Notes: a model not told the origin generated them from the letters alone. Positions 33,088-41,403 are shown, numbered from the stretch's first letter. The stretch: DNA of 64,000 nucleotides from an uncultured Eubacteriales bacterium (GCA_900315785.1 ONAL01000002.1:60139-124138), one strand, 5' to 3'. Made by a program: numbers and translations.

Positions 33088-33989
33088 CAGCCTAATGCCT
33101 CCTTGAGAGCCTTTAAGTTTAATTCCATAAGAGAAATATATGTTTCATTTTTGTCAAACTGCTCCTTGGTCACGTTATGAACGGAATAGAGCGTTTTGAC
33201 GTTATCGCCGAGGATTGTTTTGCCGAGGGAATCTGAGGAATTGTCTATCTTGAAAACAACCTTGATATCGTTATCCTTGACAAATTCAACAAGCTTTGCG
33301 ACCGTCTTGGGTGACGGCTGAGTTTCCGCTGTACAGCCCGGGAAAGCGCTCTCGCACTTGATATCAAACTCCTTGAAAAGATAAAGGAGCGGGAACCTGT
33401 CGGCAATTACAACTGTTTTCTTCGCGGAAGCCTTTACCGTCTCATCATAGCTGTCAATAAGCTTTGAGAGCTGTTTGTCATAAGCGTCGGCGTTTTTGGA
33501 ATAAGCTTCCTTATTCTTTCCGTCGAGCTTTATGAGCTCGTCCTTGAGGGCTTTTGTAAACTTTTGGAAGTTCGCAACGGAAGTCCAGATGTGCTCGTCG
33601 TACTCGTCGCCTTTTTTGTGGTTGATATCCTCTTCGTACTGAAGGTCGGCATAATCAAACATTTTGAGAATCTTGACGTCCTTGCCGACTGAGCCGAGGA
33701 TTCCCTCTACCCACTCGTCGCTTTCACCGCCGTTATAGATAAAGAGGTCGGCTTCCTTGATACGGACGATATCCTTTGGCGTGGGCTCATAATCATGAGG
33801 CTCCGCACCCGGAGAAATGAGCAGAGTTACGTCGGCTTTATCGCCCGCAACCTGCTTGACCAAATCATAGTACGGAAAAATTGTTGTGATAATGCTTAAC
33901 TTATCGCCCTTGCTCTCGGACTTTGAACAGCCCGAAAACGCGCAAACAGCCACAACAACCGCCAGAATTACCGAAAGTATTTTCTTCAT
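33087..33989 (-). CDS. znuA: Metal-binding lipoprotein of ABC transporter, ZnuA/AdcA-like
   Basis: Cluster A-I substrate-binding lipoprotein, 300 residues. Signal peptide with Cys20 in AVCAFSGCSKSESK. The metal-site His residues are seen in PGAEPHDYEPTP and DEHIWTS. The third ligand position, normally HxAF, reads ADRFPLLYLFKEF, so the third His is absent; the downstream motif AFPGCTAETQPS is typical of a clostridial branch with this change. ATG 33987-33989 follows GGTGATTTT. Only ~25 bases separate it from the secF terminator, leaving no obvious promoter. Confidence 0.9.
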   Translation of the reverse strand: MKKILSVILAVVVAVCAFSGCSKSESKGDKLSIITTIFPYYDLVKQVAGDKADVTLLISPGAEPHDYEPTPKDIVRIKEADLFIYNGGESDEWVEGILGSVGKDVKILKMFDYADLQYEEDINHKKGDEYDEHIWTSVANFQKFTKALKDELIKLDGKNKEAYSKNADAYDKQLSKLIDSYDETVKASAKKTVVIADRFPLLYLFKEFDIKCESAFPGCTAETQPSPKTVAKLVEFVKDNDIKVVFKIDNSSDSLGKTILGDNVKTLYSVHNVTKEQFDKNETYISLMELNLKALKEALG

Positions 33990-34013
33990 AAAATCACCGC
34001 TGACTGTTAACAA

Positions 34014-34042
34014 AAAGGCTGTCCCACGCTGAGACAGCCTTT
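34014..34042 (-). terminator. Terminator after secF
   Basis: Ten-bp stem AAAGGCTGTC/GACAGCCTTT with a 9-base loop, followed on the minus strand by TTGTTAAC; the A-rich left side extends the stem. It lies 15 bases after the secF stop and 25 before the znuA start. Confidence 0.75.
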
Positions 34043-34056
34043 TGTCTTTATTGAAA

Positions 34057-35043
34057 TTATTTATCAGACTTTTTATCTCTCTTTTTCCACATAACCCAAA
34101 GAGGACCTGCGATACAAAGCGAGGAATAACAACCTGATACGAGACCGATAATCATCGGAAGCGCGAATGCCTTTACGGAATCGAGGTTGTAGATAAACGC
34201 TAAAACGTAAACAATAACTACCGCTGTGATTGTTGTAATCGAGGTAATGATTGTACGGCGCATAACCTTTGTAGCCGCTACGTTGAATACGTCCTTGATA
34301 TCAGCCTTGTAGCCGATTCTCTTTCTCTCCTCACGGACACGGTCGTAAACAACGACTGTATCGTTCAGTGAGTAACCGAGAATCATAAGCGCTACAGCCA
34401 TGAAGCTGGAGTCGATAGGCATACGGAAGATTACATAGAAGAAGTAGATGATTGCGATATCGTGGAACAGAGCTACGAGACCGAACACACCAGCGGAGAA
34501 ACCGCCGATTTTCTTGAATCGGATTGTAACGTAGAGTACCATGAGTACCGCAGCAATCGCAACAGCGAACAAGCACTTGAGCAGGAAGCTGAAGCCCATT
34601 GTCGCGTCAACGGAAGAGTTCTGCTCGAGAACAAACTTGTTGTCGGGGAACTTCTCCTGAATCTGCTTTGTGATGCTCTTCTGGAGCTTTGTTGTGATTG
34701 TGTTTGTGCCCGAGAACTGAACTGTGAGAACGTTCTTGTCGTTAACCATATCCTTGGAGTCGGAGAATGTAACAACGTCGTCGGGTGTAGCCTTCTGAAC
34801 AAGGGACTTGAGCTCGTCTAACTTGAAGTCCTTTGTCTCGGTATAGCTGTACTTAATCATGGAACCGCCTGTGAACTGAATGTCAAGCGTTGTGCCGAAG
34901 ATGAAGTTACAGATAAGACCGATACCGATAATTGCTAAGGAAAGGATAAAGAATATCTTGCGATGTCCTACAAAGTCCTTAGCGGGTTTGCCCTTTACGA
35001 GCAGCTTTTCTTCTTCGGTCATTCTAACAAAATTATTTGCCAT
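34057..35043 (-). CDS. secF: Protein translocase subunit SecF
   Basis: RND-like membrane subunit of 328 residues which, with SecD, uses the proton or sodium gradient to help pull secreted proteins out of SecYEG. Family features: residues ~30-60 first membrane helix with GLICNFIFGTTLDIQFTGGSMIKYSY, and the five-helix domain with GYSLNDTVVVYDRVREERK and TSITTITAVVIVYV. ATG 35041-35043 follows GGAGGTGTTAAGG, excluding an upstream extension. It overlaps secD by 11 bases. Confidence 0.95.
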   Translation of the reverse strand: MANNFVRMTEEEKLLVKGKPAKDFVGHRKIFFILSLAIIGIGLICNFIFGTTLDIQFTGGSMIKYSYTETKDFKLDELKSLVQKATPDDVVTFSDSKDMVNDKNVLTVQFSGTNTITTKLQKSITKQIQEKFPDNKFVLEQNSSVDATMGFSFLLKCLFAVAIAAVLMVLYVTIRFKKIGGFSAGVFGLVALFHDIAIIYFFYVIFRMPIDSSFMAVALMILGYSLNDTVVVYDRVREERKRIGYKADIKDVFNVAATKVMRRTIITSITTITAVVIVYVLAFIYNLDSVKAFALPMIIGLVSGCYSSLCIAGPLWVMWKKRDKKSDK

Positions 35044-36448
35044 CCTTAACACCTCCGAAAAGCCACTTATGACGGGCGAACTTGAAGCCTGCAACCGCTC
35101 TGAGCATTACACGGCTGAGACCTACGCCCATGATGAAGTTCGAGATAACACCGACGAGGAGTGTGTAACCGAACGAGTAGATTGTACCTGTTGTGGACTG
35201 ACCGAAAATCCATGAAAGGATGTTTGTGGGTCCGAATACAAGCAGAAGGATAATCGCTACGATAACGATGGTCATATTACCGTCGATAATCGCTGAGAGC
35301 GAGCTCTTTGTACCGCGGTCAAGCGCGCCGTCAAGAGTACGTCCCGAACGCATTTCCTCAATGATACGCTCGGATGTGATAACGTTTGCGTCAACACCCA
35401 TACCGATTGAGAGGATAAGACCCGCAATACCGGGAAGCGTCATTGTGAAGGAATTGAATGCGGGGAAATAACCCGAGATAGCCGCGATTGTGATACCCAT
35501 CTGACCGATAAGAGCGATAACCGCAACAACACCGGGGAGACGGTACATAACAATCATAAAGATACCGATAAGGATAAATGCGATAATGCCCGCAAGTCCC
35601 ATAGCTGAAAGCGAGTTCTCACCGAGTGAAGCGGATACGGAACCGAAGGACGAGGTTTCAAGCTTGAAGGGAAGCGCACCTGCCTGAATTTTATTGGCAA
35701 GAGCAGTAGCCTCGGAAGCTGTGAAGTTACCTGTAATCTGAGCCTTACCGCCTGTGATAACAGCCTGAATTGTGGGAGCGGATAACATAATATCATCCAT
35801 CCAGATTGAAACAATCTTTCCGTTGTACTTTTCTGTGATATCGGCAAACTTCTTTGCGCCCTCATCGTTAAACTCGAGGTATACGAGATACTGAGAGTTG
35901 TTAGAGGAAGAAGCCTCCTGGTCTACGCCTGCCTTAGCAGACTTGACATATGAACCGTCCATAAGAACTGTCTCTGTGTCGCCTGTGGGCTTGGAGTAAA
36001 CGGGCTTGCCGTCTGAGCCGATAGTAGTCTCGGAATAGCTGTTTCCGGGACGGAATGTAAGCTGAGCTGTGGAGCTGATTTCTTCGATAGCAGCTTCTAC
36101 GTCGTGCTTTTTGTCGTCGTTTTTCCAGGGATAACGAACAATAATACGGTCAGTATTATAGTCTGCGTAAAGCTCATAATCTGTGATACCCGAGCTAACC
36201 ATACGGGTTTCGATAATAGCTTTAGCTGAATCGAGCTGTGTATCGGTTGCGTTGTAGCCGTCTGCGGGCTCGAACGTAGCCTCTACGCCGCCTCGAATAT
36301 CGGTGCCCCAACGAATGTCAAAAATACCCTTGAGCGAGGTTTCCTTGTTATCGCCTACATAGTAGGAAACGCCGAACACTGCGGTAAAGGAAAACGCGAG
36401 GATAAGAATGGCAACGATGAAAAACACCGGCTTTGGGATTCGTTTCAT
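35033..36448 (-). CDS. secD: Protein translocase subunit SecD
   Basis: Membrane subunit of 471 residues. The first helix lies at ~8-28, followed by DIRWGTDIRGGVEATFEP (the DLxGGxxxxxE motif of SecD with D-I-R-G-G), two periplasmic-side domains, and a C-terminal five-helix domain with ILSIGMGVDANVITSERIIEE and GTKSSLSAIIDGNMT. GGAGG stands 9 bases before the ATG. A strong sigma-A promoter is at 36538-36566 and the ~85-base leader holds an inverted repeat. secD and secF are separate genes, as in Clostridia but unlike the Bacillus fusion. Confidence 0.95.
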   Translation of the reverse strand: MKRIPKPVFFIVAILILAFSFTAVFGVSYYVGDNKETSLKGIFDIRWGTDIRGGVEATFEPADGYNATDTQLDSAKAIIETRMVSSGITDYELYADYNTDRIIVRYPWKNDDKKHDVEAAIEEISSTAQLTFRPGNSYSETTIGSDGKPVYSKPTGDTETVLMDGSYVKSAKAGVDQEASSSNNSQYLVYLEFNDEGAKKFADITEKYNGKIVSIWMDDIMLSAPTIQAVITGGKAQITGNFTASEATALANKIQAGALPFKLETSSFGSVSASLGENSLSAMGLAGIIAFILIGIFMIVMYRLPGVVAVIALIGQMGITIAAISGYFPAFNSFTMTLPGIAGLILSIGMGVDANVITSERIIEEMRSGRTLDGALDRGTKSSLSAIIDGNMTIVIVAIILLLVFGPTNILSWIFGQSTTGTIYSFGYTLLVGVISNFIMGVGLSRVMLRAVAGFKFARHKWLFGGVKDGK

Positions 36449-36479
36449 GCCATAAGACCTCCAAATGTTTATAAATTCC

Positions 36480-36522
36480 GTACGTATAATGAAATAAATC
36501 CAAAAAACGATTGCATACGTAC
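36480..36522 (-). promoter_or_regulatory. Inverted repeat in the secD leader
   Basis: GTACGTAT (36480-36487) and ATACGTAC (36515-36522) form a perfect 8-bp inverted repeat around 27 bases inside the predicted secD 5' untranslated region, about 32 bases before the secD start. It could fold in RNA or be a DNA operator. Confidence 0.35.
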
Positions 36523-36537
36523 AGACGTAACAGAGTT

Positions 36538-36566
36538 ATTATACGTTTTTTTAACAAAAAAGTCAA
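36538..36566 (-). promoter_or_regulatory. Sigma-A promoter of secDF
   Basis: TTGACT (36561-36566), 17-base spacer, TATAAT (36538-36543). Confidence 0.75.
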
Positions 36567-36615
36567 TATTTTTTTATAAACTTCATAAACTTTAGAGGGA
36601 ATATTATATAAATAA

Positions 36616-36643
36616 TCAGGGTAAGGCTTCTGCCCTACCCTGA
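36616..36643 (-). terminator. Probable terminator after the aminotransferase
   Basis: Stem TCAGGGTA/TACCCTGA (36616-36623, 36636-36643), extended partly through AAGG/CCC, about 20 bases after the stop, followed on the minus strand by a T-rich TTATTTATA. Confidence 0.55.
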
Positions 36644-36662
36644 ATAATTTGAACCTTTCGGT

Positions 36663-37940
36663 TTATTTAAGTAATTTTTCTACTGCCGCGAGCTTTGCGC
36701 AGGTACAGAAAATGTCCATAGCCTTTGTGAGCTCATCAACAGACGGGAACGACGGAGCAACTCTGATGTTTGAATCATCGGGGTCGTTGCCGTACGGGAA
36801 TGTTGCGCCCGCGCCTGTGAGCACAACGCCTGCTTCCTTACAGAGCTCTACAACTCTCTTCGCGGTGCCGCCCAGAACATTTACGCTTACGAAGTAACCG
36901 CCGTTGGGGTTTGTCCATTCAGCGATTCCCGCGTCCTTTAACTGACTGTCGAGCTTTGAAAGAACGACGTCAAACTTGGGAGCGAGGATGTCTCTGTGCT
37001 TCTTCATATGAGCCTTGATACCGTCAAAGTTCTTGAAATACTTGGTATGACGGAGCATATTCACCTTGTCATAGCCGATTGTCGCGAAGTTGTATCTGCT
37101 CTTGAAATAGTCCATATTATACTTGGAAGCCGACATAGCAGCCACGCCGCCGCCCGAGAATGTAACCTTTGAGGTCGAGCAGAACATAATCGGCAAATCC
37201 TCGTTGCCTGTCTTTTTGCACTCGTCCATAAGATTGAGAAGAGTGTCGGGAGTGTCACTGATATCGTGAATGCAGTAAGCGTTATCCCACATAATACGGA
37301 AATCCTTCGCCGCGGGCTTTAACGCCGCGAAACGCTTTACAACCTCGTCGGAATATGTGATACCTGTGGGGTTGCTGTACTTGGGAACGCACCAGATACC
37401 CTTGATTGACGGGTCGCTTGACACGAGCTTCTCAACTACGTCCATATCGGGACCGTCGCTGGTCATCGGAACGGGAATCATCTCAAAGCCGTAGAAGCCT
37501 GTGATTCCGAAGTGGCGGTCATATCCCGGAGCGGGACATAAGAACTTTCTGTCGGGAACATTAAGCCACGGAGTTGTGTCCTCGTAGAGAGGTGTGGTCA
37601 TAAACGCCGTGATTGTGTCAAACATCATATTAAGGCTTGAGTTGCCGCCGATAAATACCGACTCGGGATCTACGCCGAGCAAATCCGAAAAGAGCATACG
37701 GCACTCGAAAATACCCTCGAGCTCGCCGTAGTTACGGCAGTCAAGTCCGCTCTCAGCCTTGCACTCAACCGCGCTGTGAATAATATCGAGCATAGGCATT
37801 GCAAGGTCAAGCTGCTCGGGAGAAGGCTTTCCTCTCGCCATATTGAGGCTGAGTCCCTGAGCCTTGTAACCCTCGTATTCGTTTAAGAGAGATTTCTTTT
37901 CATTCTCCAGCATTTCCTTAGAAGAATTCAAATAACTCAT
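36663..37940 (-). CDS. PLP-dependent aminotransferase (class I/II, MocR-like aminotransferase without HTH)
   Basis: Cytoplasmic PLP enzyme of 425 residues, fold type I. Visible features: LNMARGKPSPEQLDLAMPML at ~30-50, GNSSLNMMFDT in the cofactor-binding loop, PKYSNPTGITYS near 205 (substrate loop, NPTG), DNAYCIHD for the ring Asp, and the Schiff-base Lys in CSTSKVTFSGGG near 255. The conserved C-terminal Arg is in RVAPSFPSVDEL. The family is often annotated as aspartate aminotransferase of a MocR-related group; actual amino donor unknown. A single gene between terminators, with its own promoter. Confidence 0.85.
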   Translation of the reverse strand: MSYLNSSKEMLENEKKSLLNEYEGYKAQGLSLNMARGKPSPEQLDLAMPMLDIIHSAVECKAESGLDCRNYGELEGIFECRMLFSDLLGVDPESVFIGGNSSLNMMFDTITAFMTTPLYEDTTPWLNVPDRKFLCPAPGYDRHFGITGFYGFEMIPVPMTSDGPDMDVVEKLVSSDPSIKGIWCVPKYSNPTGITYSDEVVKRFAALKPAAKDFRIMWDNAYCIHDISDTPDTLLNLMDECKKTGNEDLPIMFCSTSKVTFSGGGVAAMSASKYNMDYFKSRYNFATIGYDKVNMLRHTKYFKNFDGIKAHMKKHRDILAPKFDVVLSKLDSQLKDAGIAEWTNPNGGYFVSVNVLGGTAKRVVELCKEAGVVLTGAGATFPYGNDPDDSNIRVAPSFPSVDELTKAMDIFCTCAKLAAVEKLLK

Positions 37941-37981
37941 TTATGATTACCCCTTAATCAAAAGTTTCATATATCTCTAAT

Positions 37982-38010
37982 ATAATACTACGAACGACCG
38001 AAAAATGCAA
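37982..38010 (-). promoter_or_regulatory. Promoter of the aminotransferase, overlapped by a dyad
   Basis: TTGCAT (38005-38010), 17-base spacer, TATTAT (37982-37987). The inverted repeat GCAAGTT (38007-38013) with AACTTGC (38024-38030), 10 bases apart, overlaps the -35 and extends upstream, a plausible operator. Confidence 0.45.
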
Positions 38011-38122
38011 GTTTTTTAAGGCTAACTTGCGTTTTCTGTAACAATACACAAATTAAACCTTTTAAAACGTCAAGTTTTGGACAATAATTATTCATAATAC
38101 ATATTTTTTGCAGGCAAAACAA

Positions 38123-38144
38123 AAAGCTGCCTTTCGACAGCTTT
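38123..38144 (-). terminator. Terminator after the tyrosine kinase gene
   Basis: Nine-pair stem (AAAGCTGTC/GGCAGCTTT with one G-T pair) and GAAA loop on the minus strand, followed by TTTGTTTTG, ten bases after the stop codon. Confidence 0.8.
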
Positions 38145-38154
38145 CGTTTCGGTA

Positions 38155-38919
38155 TTAATAATACTGATAATAGTAGTAGTAATAGTAACCGCGTTTGCCT
38201 CTCTTGCCCTCTCTGGTAACACCTACTCTAATAAAGCCGAGCGGCTTGGAATCAGTTACCTTGATGTTCTGAAGAAGCTTTTCGATATCGCCGTGGGTTG
38301 TCTTTCTCTCACGTGTTACGAGGATATAACCTGCGATATACTCTTTAAGAAGGAGCGCGTCCGCAACAACGCCGACAGGCGGTGAGTCGAAGATGATATA
38401 ATCATACTCGCGGTTAAGGCGCTCGATAAATCTTGTTACCTCAGGTGAGCCGATAAGCTCCGAGGGGTTCGGAGGAATCGTTCCCGCGGTGAGAACGTCG
38501 AGACACGGAAGCACGTCACGGTGAACAACATCGTCAAATACTACCATTCGACCGACCATATCGGAGAAGCCGGCCTTGTTCTCGAGCTTGAGAATGTTAT
38601 GAACATTGGGACGGCGAAGGTCGCAGTCGATAAGAATGACCTTCTTGCCCATTTTTGAGAACGAAATCGCAAGGTTAGCGGCAACTGTACTTTTACCGTC
38701 GCCCTTTGCGTAAGAGGTTACGGCAAACGCCTTTTTATCTGTGGCTGAAAGTGAGAACATAATATTGGTTCTCGCAGCCTTGTACGCCTCAACTATGGCA
38801 AATTTACTTTTTTCGGAAAGGACGTTTTTATTCTTTTTGTCGTTTTTCTTTTTGCCCGTCTCGGCTGCCTCAACAGCCTTGTTCTCTCTGATTTTCTGTC
38901 CGGGTAATTTAATTTTCAT
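38155..38919 (-). CDS. BY-type tyrosine kinase (CpsD/YwqD-like)
   Basis: Cytoplasmic ATPase/tyrosine autokinase of 254 residues that controls exopolysaccharide or capsule synthesis with a membrane modulator. Walker A AKGDGKST near residues 71-78, Walker A' VILIDCDLRRPN near 94-105 and Walker B YIIFDSPP are present, as is EAYKAARTN, which helps activate neighbouring subunits. The C-terminal Tyr cluster GYYYYYYYQYY (ten tyrosines in eleven residues) is the phosphorylation tail. The Wzz-like membrane partner is the adjacent upstream gene, 3 bases away. No polysaccharide glycosyltransferase genes are next to it. Confidence 0.9.
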   Translation of the reverse strand: MKIKLPGQKIRENKAVEAAETGKKKNDKKNKNVLSEKSKFAIVEAYKAARTNIMFSLSATDKKAFAVTSYAKGDGKSTVAANLAISFSKMGKKVILIDCDLRRPNVHNILKLENKAGFSDMVGRMVVFDDVVHRDVLPCLDVLTAGTIPPNPSELIGSPEVTRFIERLNREYDYIIFDSPPVGVVADALLLKEYIAGYILVTRERKTTHGDIEKLLQNIKVTDSKPLGFIRVGVTREGKRGKRGYYYYYYYQYY

Positions 38920-38922
38920 AGC

Positions 38923-39609
38923 TTACCCCTCTCTCTGGAAATCAACAATCTCGGCAAATACGGGGAGACCGTACATCTTGGCAAGGTCGTCGCCCGGCTT
39001 GAGCGTTGTATCGATAATCTCGAGGAAGAACGCGAGAAGTACGCCGAGTACAAGACCGATTCCGAGTCCGAAAAGTGTGTTCTGGTTGACGTTAGGCGAA
39101 ACGGGGGTTGACGGAGCCGTTGCGCTCTGGATTGTGTCAAGTCGACCCTTGTTCTCAAAGAACTTTTTAAAGGTCTTGGGAGCCTGCTCCGCAAGCTGGT
39201 TGGCTACGTTAGCGGCAACCTGAGGGTTCGAGGACGAAGCTGTAAACTTGAGGAAGTTACTGTCGTCAACCTGAGTGATTGTAACCGAAGCGTCGGACAT
39301 AAGCGAAGTCATTTCGGGAACGTTGCTGAACAGCGTTACGCAGCTAGCCGCGATTGTCGAGGACGCGGTGATACGGCTTGTATCAATTCGCTTACCGTTA
39401 TTATTGTAGCTTGCGGTAGGCTGAGTTGATGAGAAATCCTCGTTGGTATCCTGAACCATAACAAGCGACGACGCCGAGTAAACAGGCGTGATAAAGAAGC
39501 TTGAATAACCGTAGGCAATAAGCGTTACAAGCGCGCCGATAAGGATAATCAGCTTGATGTGACGCAGAAGCATACTTAGAATTTTTTGAGGAGTTAAATC
39601 TTTTGGCAT
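38923..39609 (-). CDS. Wzz/CpsC-like chain length and kinase activator membrane protein
   Basis: Polysaccharide co-polymerase-type membrane protein of 228 residues that activates the BY-kinase. Two membrane helices frame an extracellular domain: residues ~18-40 (LLRHIKLIILIGALVTLIAYGYSSFF) and ~175-200 (LFGLGIGLVLGVLLAFFLEI). The proline-rich segment before the second helix is the family hallmark and TTLKPGDDL follows. ATG 39607-39609 follows GGGAGGGTATACT. The last bases abut the kinase gene; both probably form one two-gene operon. Confidence 0.88.
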   Translation of the reverse strand: MPKDLTPQKILSMLLRHIKLIILIGALVTLIAYGYSSFFITPVYSASSLVMVQDTNEDFSSTQPTASYNNNGKRIDTSRITASSTIAASCVTLFSNVPEMTSLMSDASVTITQVDDSNFLKFTASSSNPQVAANVANQLAEQAPKTFKKFFENKGRLDTIQSATAPSTPVSPNVNQNTLFGLGIGLVLGVLLAFFLEIIDTTLKPGDDLAKMYGLPVFAEIVDFQREG

Positions 39610-39716
39610 AGTATACCCTCCCAAAATGTTAGTTAAACATACGAAGTTATTATATACTATCAACTAAAAGATATATTTCTAATATAGAATTATAATAAAA
39701 TAGTTGTACGAAAAAA

Positions 39717-39740
39717 GAATCGGCTCCGAAGAACCGATTC
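39717..39740 (-). terminator. Terminator after oadB
   Basis: Ten-pair stem (GAATCGGTTC/GAGCCGATTC, one G-T pair) with a TTCG loop, followed on the minus strand by TTTTTTCG. A strong rho-independent terminator 14 bases after the oadB stop. Confidence 0.9.
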
Positions 39741-39754
39741 CTGATAGTATTTGA

Positions 39755-40987
39755 TTATTTTAAAACACTGAGAAGTACGCCCGCTGCAACCGCCGAGCCG
39801 ATAACACCTGCGACGTTCGGACCCATAGCGTGCATAAGCAGGAAGTTGCCCGGGTTTTCCTCCTGACCGACCTTCTGCGAAACACGCGCCGCCATTGGTA
39901 CGGCGGATACGCCCGCAGAGCCGATAAGCGGATTAACCTTGCCGCCTGTGAGCTTATACATAATCTTACCGAAGAGAACGCCGAACGCGGTACCCATCAT
40001 AAACGCGATAAGACCGAGAGCGATAATCTTGAGTGTGGAGAGCGAAAGGAAGTTTTCGCCTGTCGCTGTAGCGCCTACCGTTGTGCCGAGGAATATCGTG
40101 ATGATATTCATAAGCTCGTTCTGAGCTGTCTTTGACAGACGGTCGCACACACCGCTTTCCTTGAGCAGGTTGCCGAACATCAGCATACCTACGAGCGGAG
40201 CCGCGTCGGGAAGCAGAATCGAAATGATAACCACGATGAGCACGGGGAAAATAATCTTTTCGAGCTTCGATACGGGACGGAGCTGCTTCATAACGACAGC
40301 TCTCTCCTTCTTTGTTGTGAGAGCTCGCATAATCGGGGGCTGAATAATCGGCACCAGAGCCATATACGAATAAGCCGCGATAGCGATTGAGCCGAGCAGG
40401 TGCGGAGCGAGCTTTGTGGTAACGAAGATAGCCGTAGGACCGTCAGCGCCGCCGATAATACCGATAGCACCAGCCTCGGAGCCTGTGAAGCCGAGGAATA
40501 CAGCGCCTACAAATGTAACAAAGATACCAATCTGAGCCGCAGCGCCGAGGATAAAGCTCTTGGGGTTAGCGATAAGAGGACCGAAGTCTGTCATAGCGCC
40601 GACGCCTAAGAAGATAAGCGGCGGATAGATACCGAGCTTTACGCCTTGATACAGATAGAAGAACAGACCGCCGCTTGTCGGTTTGCTGACAAAGGTCTGA
40701 CCGTCAATAATCGTCTTGGCGTAGTTTGAGTAATGGTCAAGCTCTTCGGGCTTGACGGGAATCATCTCGGTTGTCGGACCCGCGACAATTGCGGGAAAAA
40801 GGTTTACAAGCAGCATACCGAAGGCAATCGGTAAGAGCAGAAGCGGCTCAAACTGCTTCTTGATAGCCAAGAAGAACAGCACGCACGCTATACCTATCAT
40901 AAGATAATTACGCCAGTCAAGGTTCATAAGACCCGAGCCCTGATAAATTCCCTTGAGGGCGTCCCAAAATCCGTTAATTATTTCCAT
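39755..40987 (-). CDS. oadB: Sodium-translocating decarboxylase beta subunit
   Basis: Integral membrane ion pump of 410 residues, beta subunit of the oxaloacetate/methylmalonyl-CoA/glutaconyl-CoA decarboxylase family, which couples carboxybiotin decarboxylation to sodium export. The signature GIIGGADGPTAIF near residue 170 contains the Asp that binds Na+; other conserved parts are PPLIFLGVGAMTDFGPL and ENFLSLSTLKI. It follows oadG by 14 bases. No alpha (carboxyltransferase) or biotin-carrier gene is present here, so substrate specificity cannot be read. GGAGG lies upstream of its ATG. Confidence 0.93.
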   Translation of the reverse strand: MEIINGFWDALKGIYQGSGLMNLDWRNYLMIGIACVLFFLAIKKQFEPLLLLPIAFGMLLVNLFPAIVAGPTTEMIPVKPEELDHYSNYAKTIIDGQTFVSKPTSGGLFFYLYQGVKLGIYPPLIFLGVGAMTDFGPLIANPKSFILGAAAQIGIFVTFVGAVFLGFTGSEAGAIGIIGGADGPTAIFVTTKLAPHLLGSIAIAAYSYMALVPIIQPPIMRALTTKKERAVVMKQLRPVSKLEKIIFPVLIVVIISILLPDAAPLVGMLMFGNLLKESGVCDRLSKTAQNELMNIITIFLGTTVGATATGENFLSLSTLKIIALGLIAFMMGTAFGVLFGKIMYKLTGGKVNPLIGSAGVSAVPMAARVSQKVGQEENPGNFLLMHAMGPNVAGVIGSAVAAGVLLSVLK

Positions 40988-41001
40988 TATATCGGTTCCT
41001 C

Positions 41002-41403
41002 CTAAAATGGTCTGGTGTTCTCGATAACACCTGCGTTAGCCCAAGCAGAACGCTTTTTGGAGCGCTTGACGCTCTTTATGCGTACCTTTTCCCTGGAACC
41101 GTACATCGAATAAACCGCTGCGGAGATAACCGCGATTACCTCGTCGGGGACGGAATCGTCGACGACAGGCGCTCTCACGGGCTTGACCGCGACAGGTTCA
41201 ACCGAAGGAATTTCGGGATTGTCGTTCTTGATTTTCTCAAGCTCTTTTCTGGTTTTCCGCTCATGATGCTTTGTCTGAGCAGTGGATACAATCTTTCCGT
41301 AACCCCAGATAATAAAAATCAGGAACACGAGCACCGCGAACACTATCGCGAAGCCTGTTAGAAGGATTGTAGCGGAAAGGTTAAACTTCCCAATAAAATC
41401 CAT
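41002..41403 (-). CDS. oadG: Sodium-translocating decarboxylase gamma subunit (OadG-like)
   Basis: Small single-pass membrane protein of 133 residues. One N-terminal helix (ILLTGFAIVFAVLVFLIFIIWGYGKI, ~12-37) followed by a charged linker (HHERKTRKELEKIKND) and a proline-rich part, ending in EVIAVISAAVYSMYGSREKVRIKSVKR and a short tail. This is the OadG/MmdD scaffold pattern of membrane helix plus C-terminal segment that binds the other subunits. Starting at ATG 41401-41403 (GGGGG seven bases up). Directly upstream of oadB, consistent with a two-gene unit. Confidence 0.82.
   Translation of the reverse strand: MDFIGKFNLSATILLTGFAIVFAVLVFLIFIIWGYGKIVSTAQTKHHERKTRKELEKIKNDNPEIPSVEPVAVKPVRAPVVDDSVPDEVIAVISAAVYSMYGSREKVRIKSVKRSKKRSAWANAGVIENTRPF

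Noticed and set aside
36348-36566. 72-codon frame upstream of secD as a possible arrest peptide
   Set aside because: Its start lies upstream of the mapped-looking promoter, so it would not be transcribed as a leader, and it has no ribosome site.
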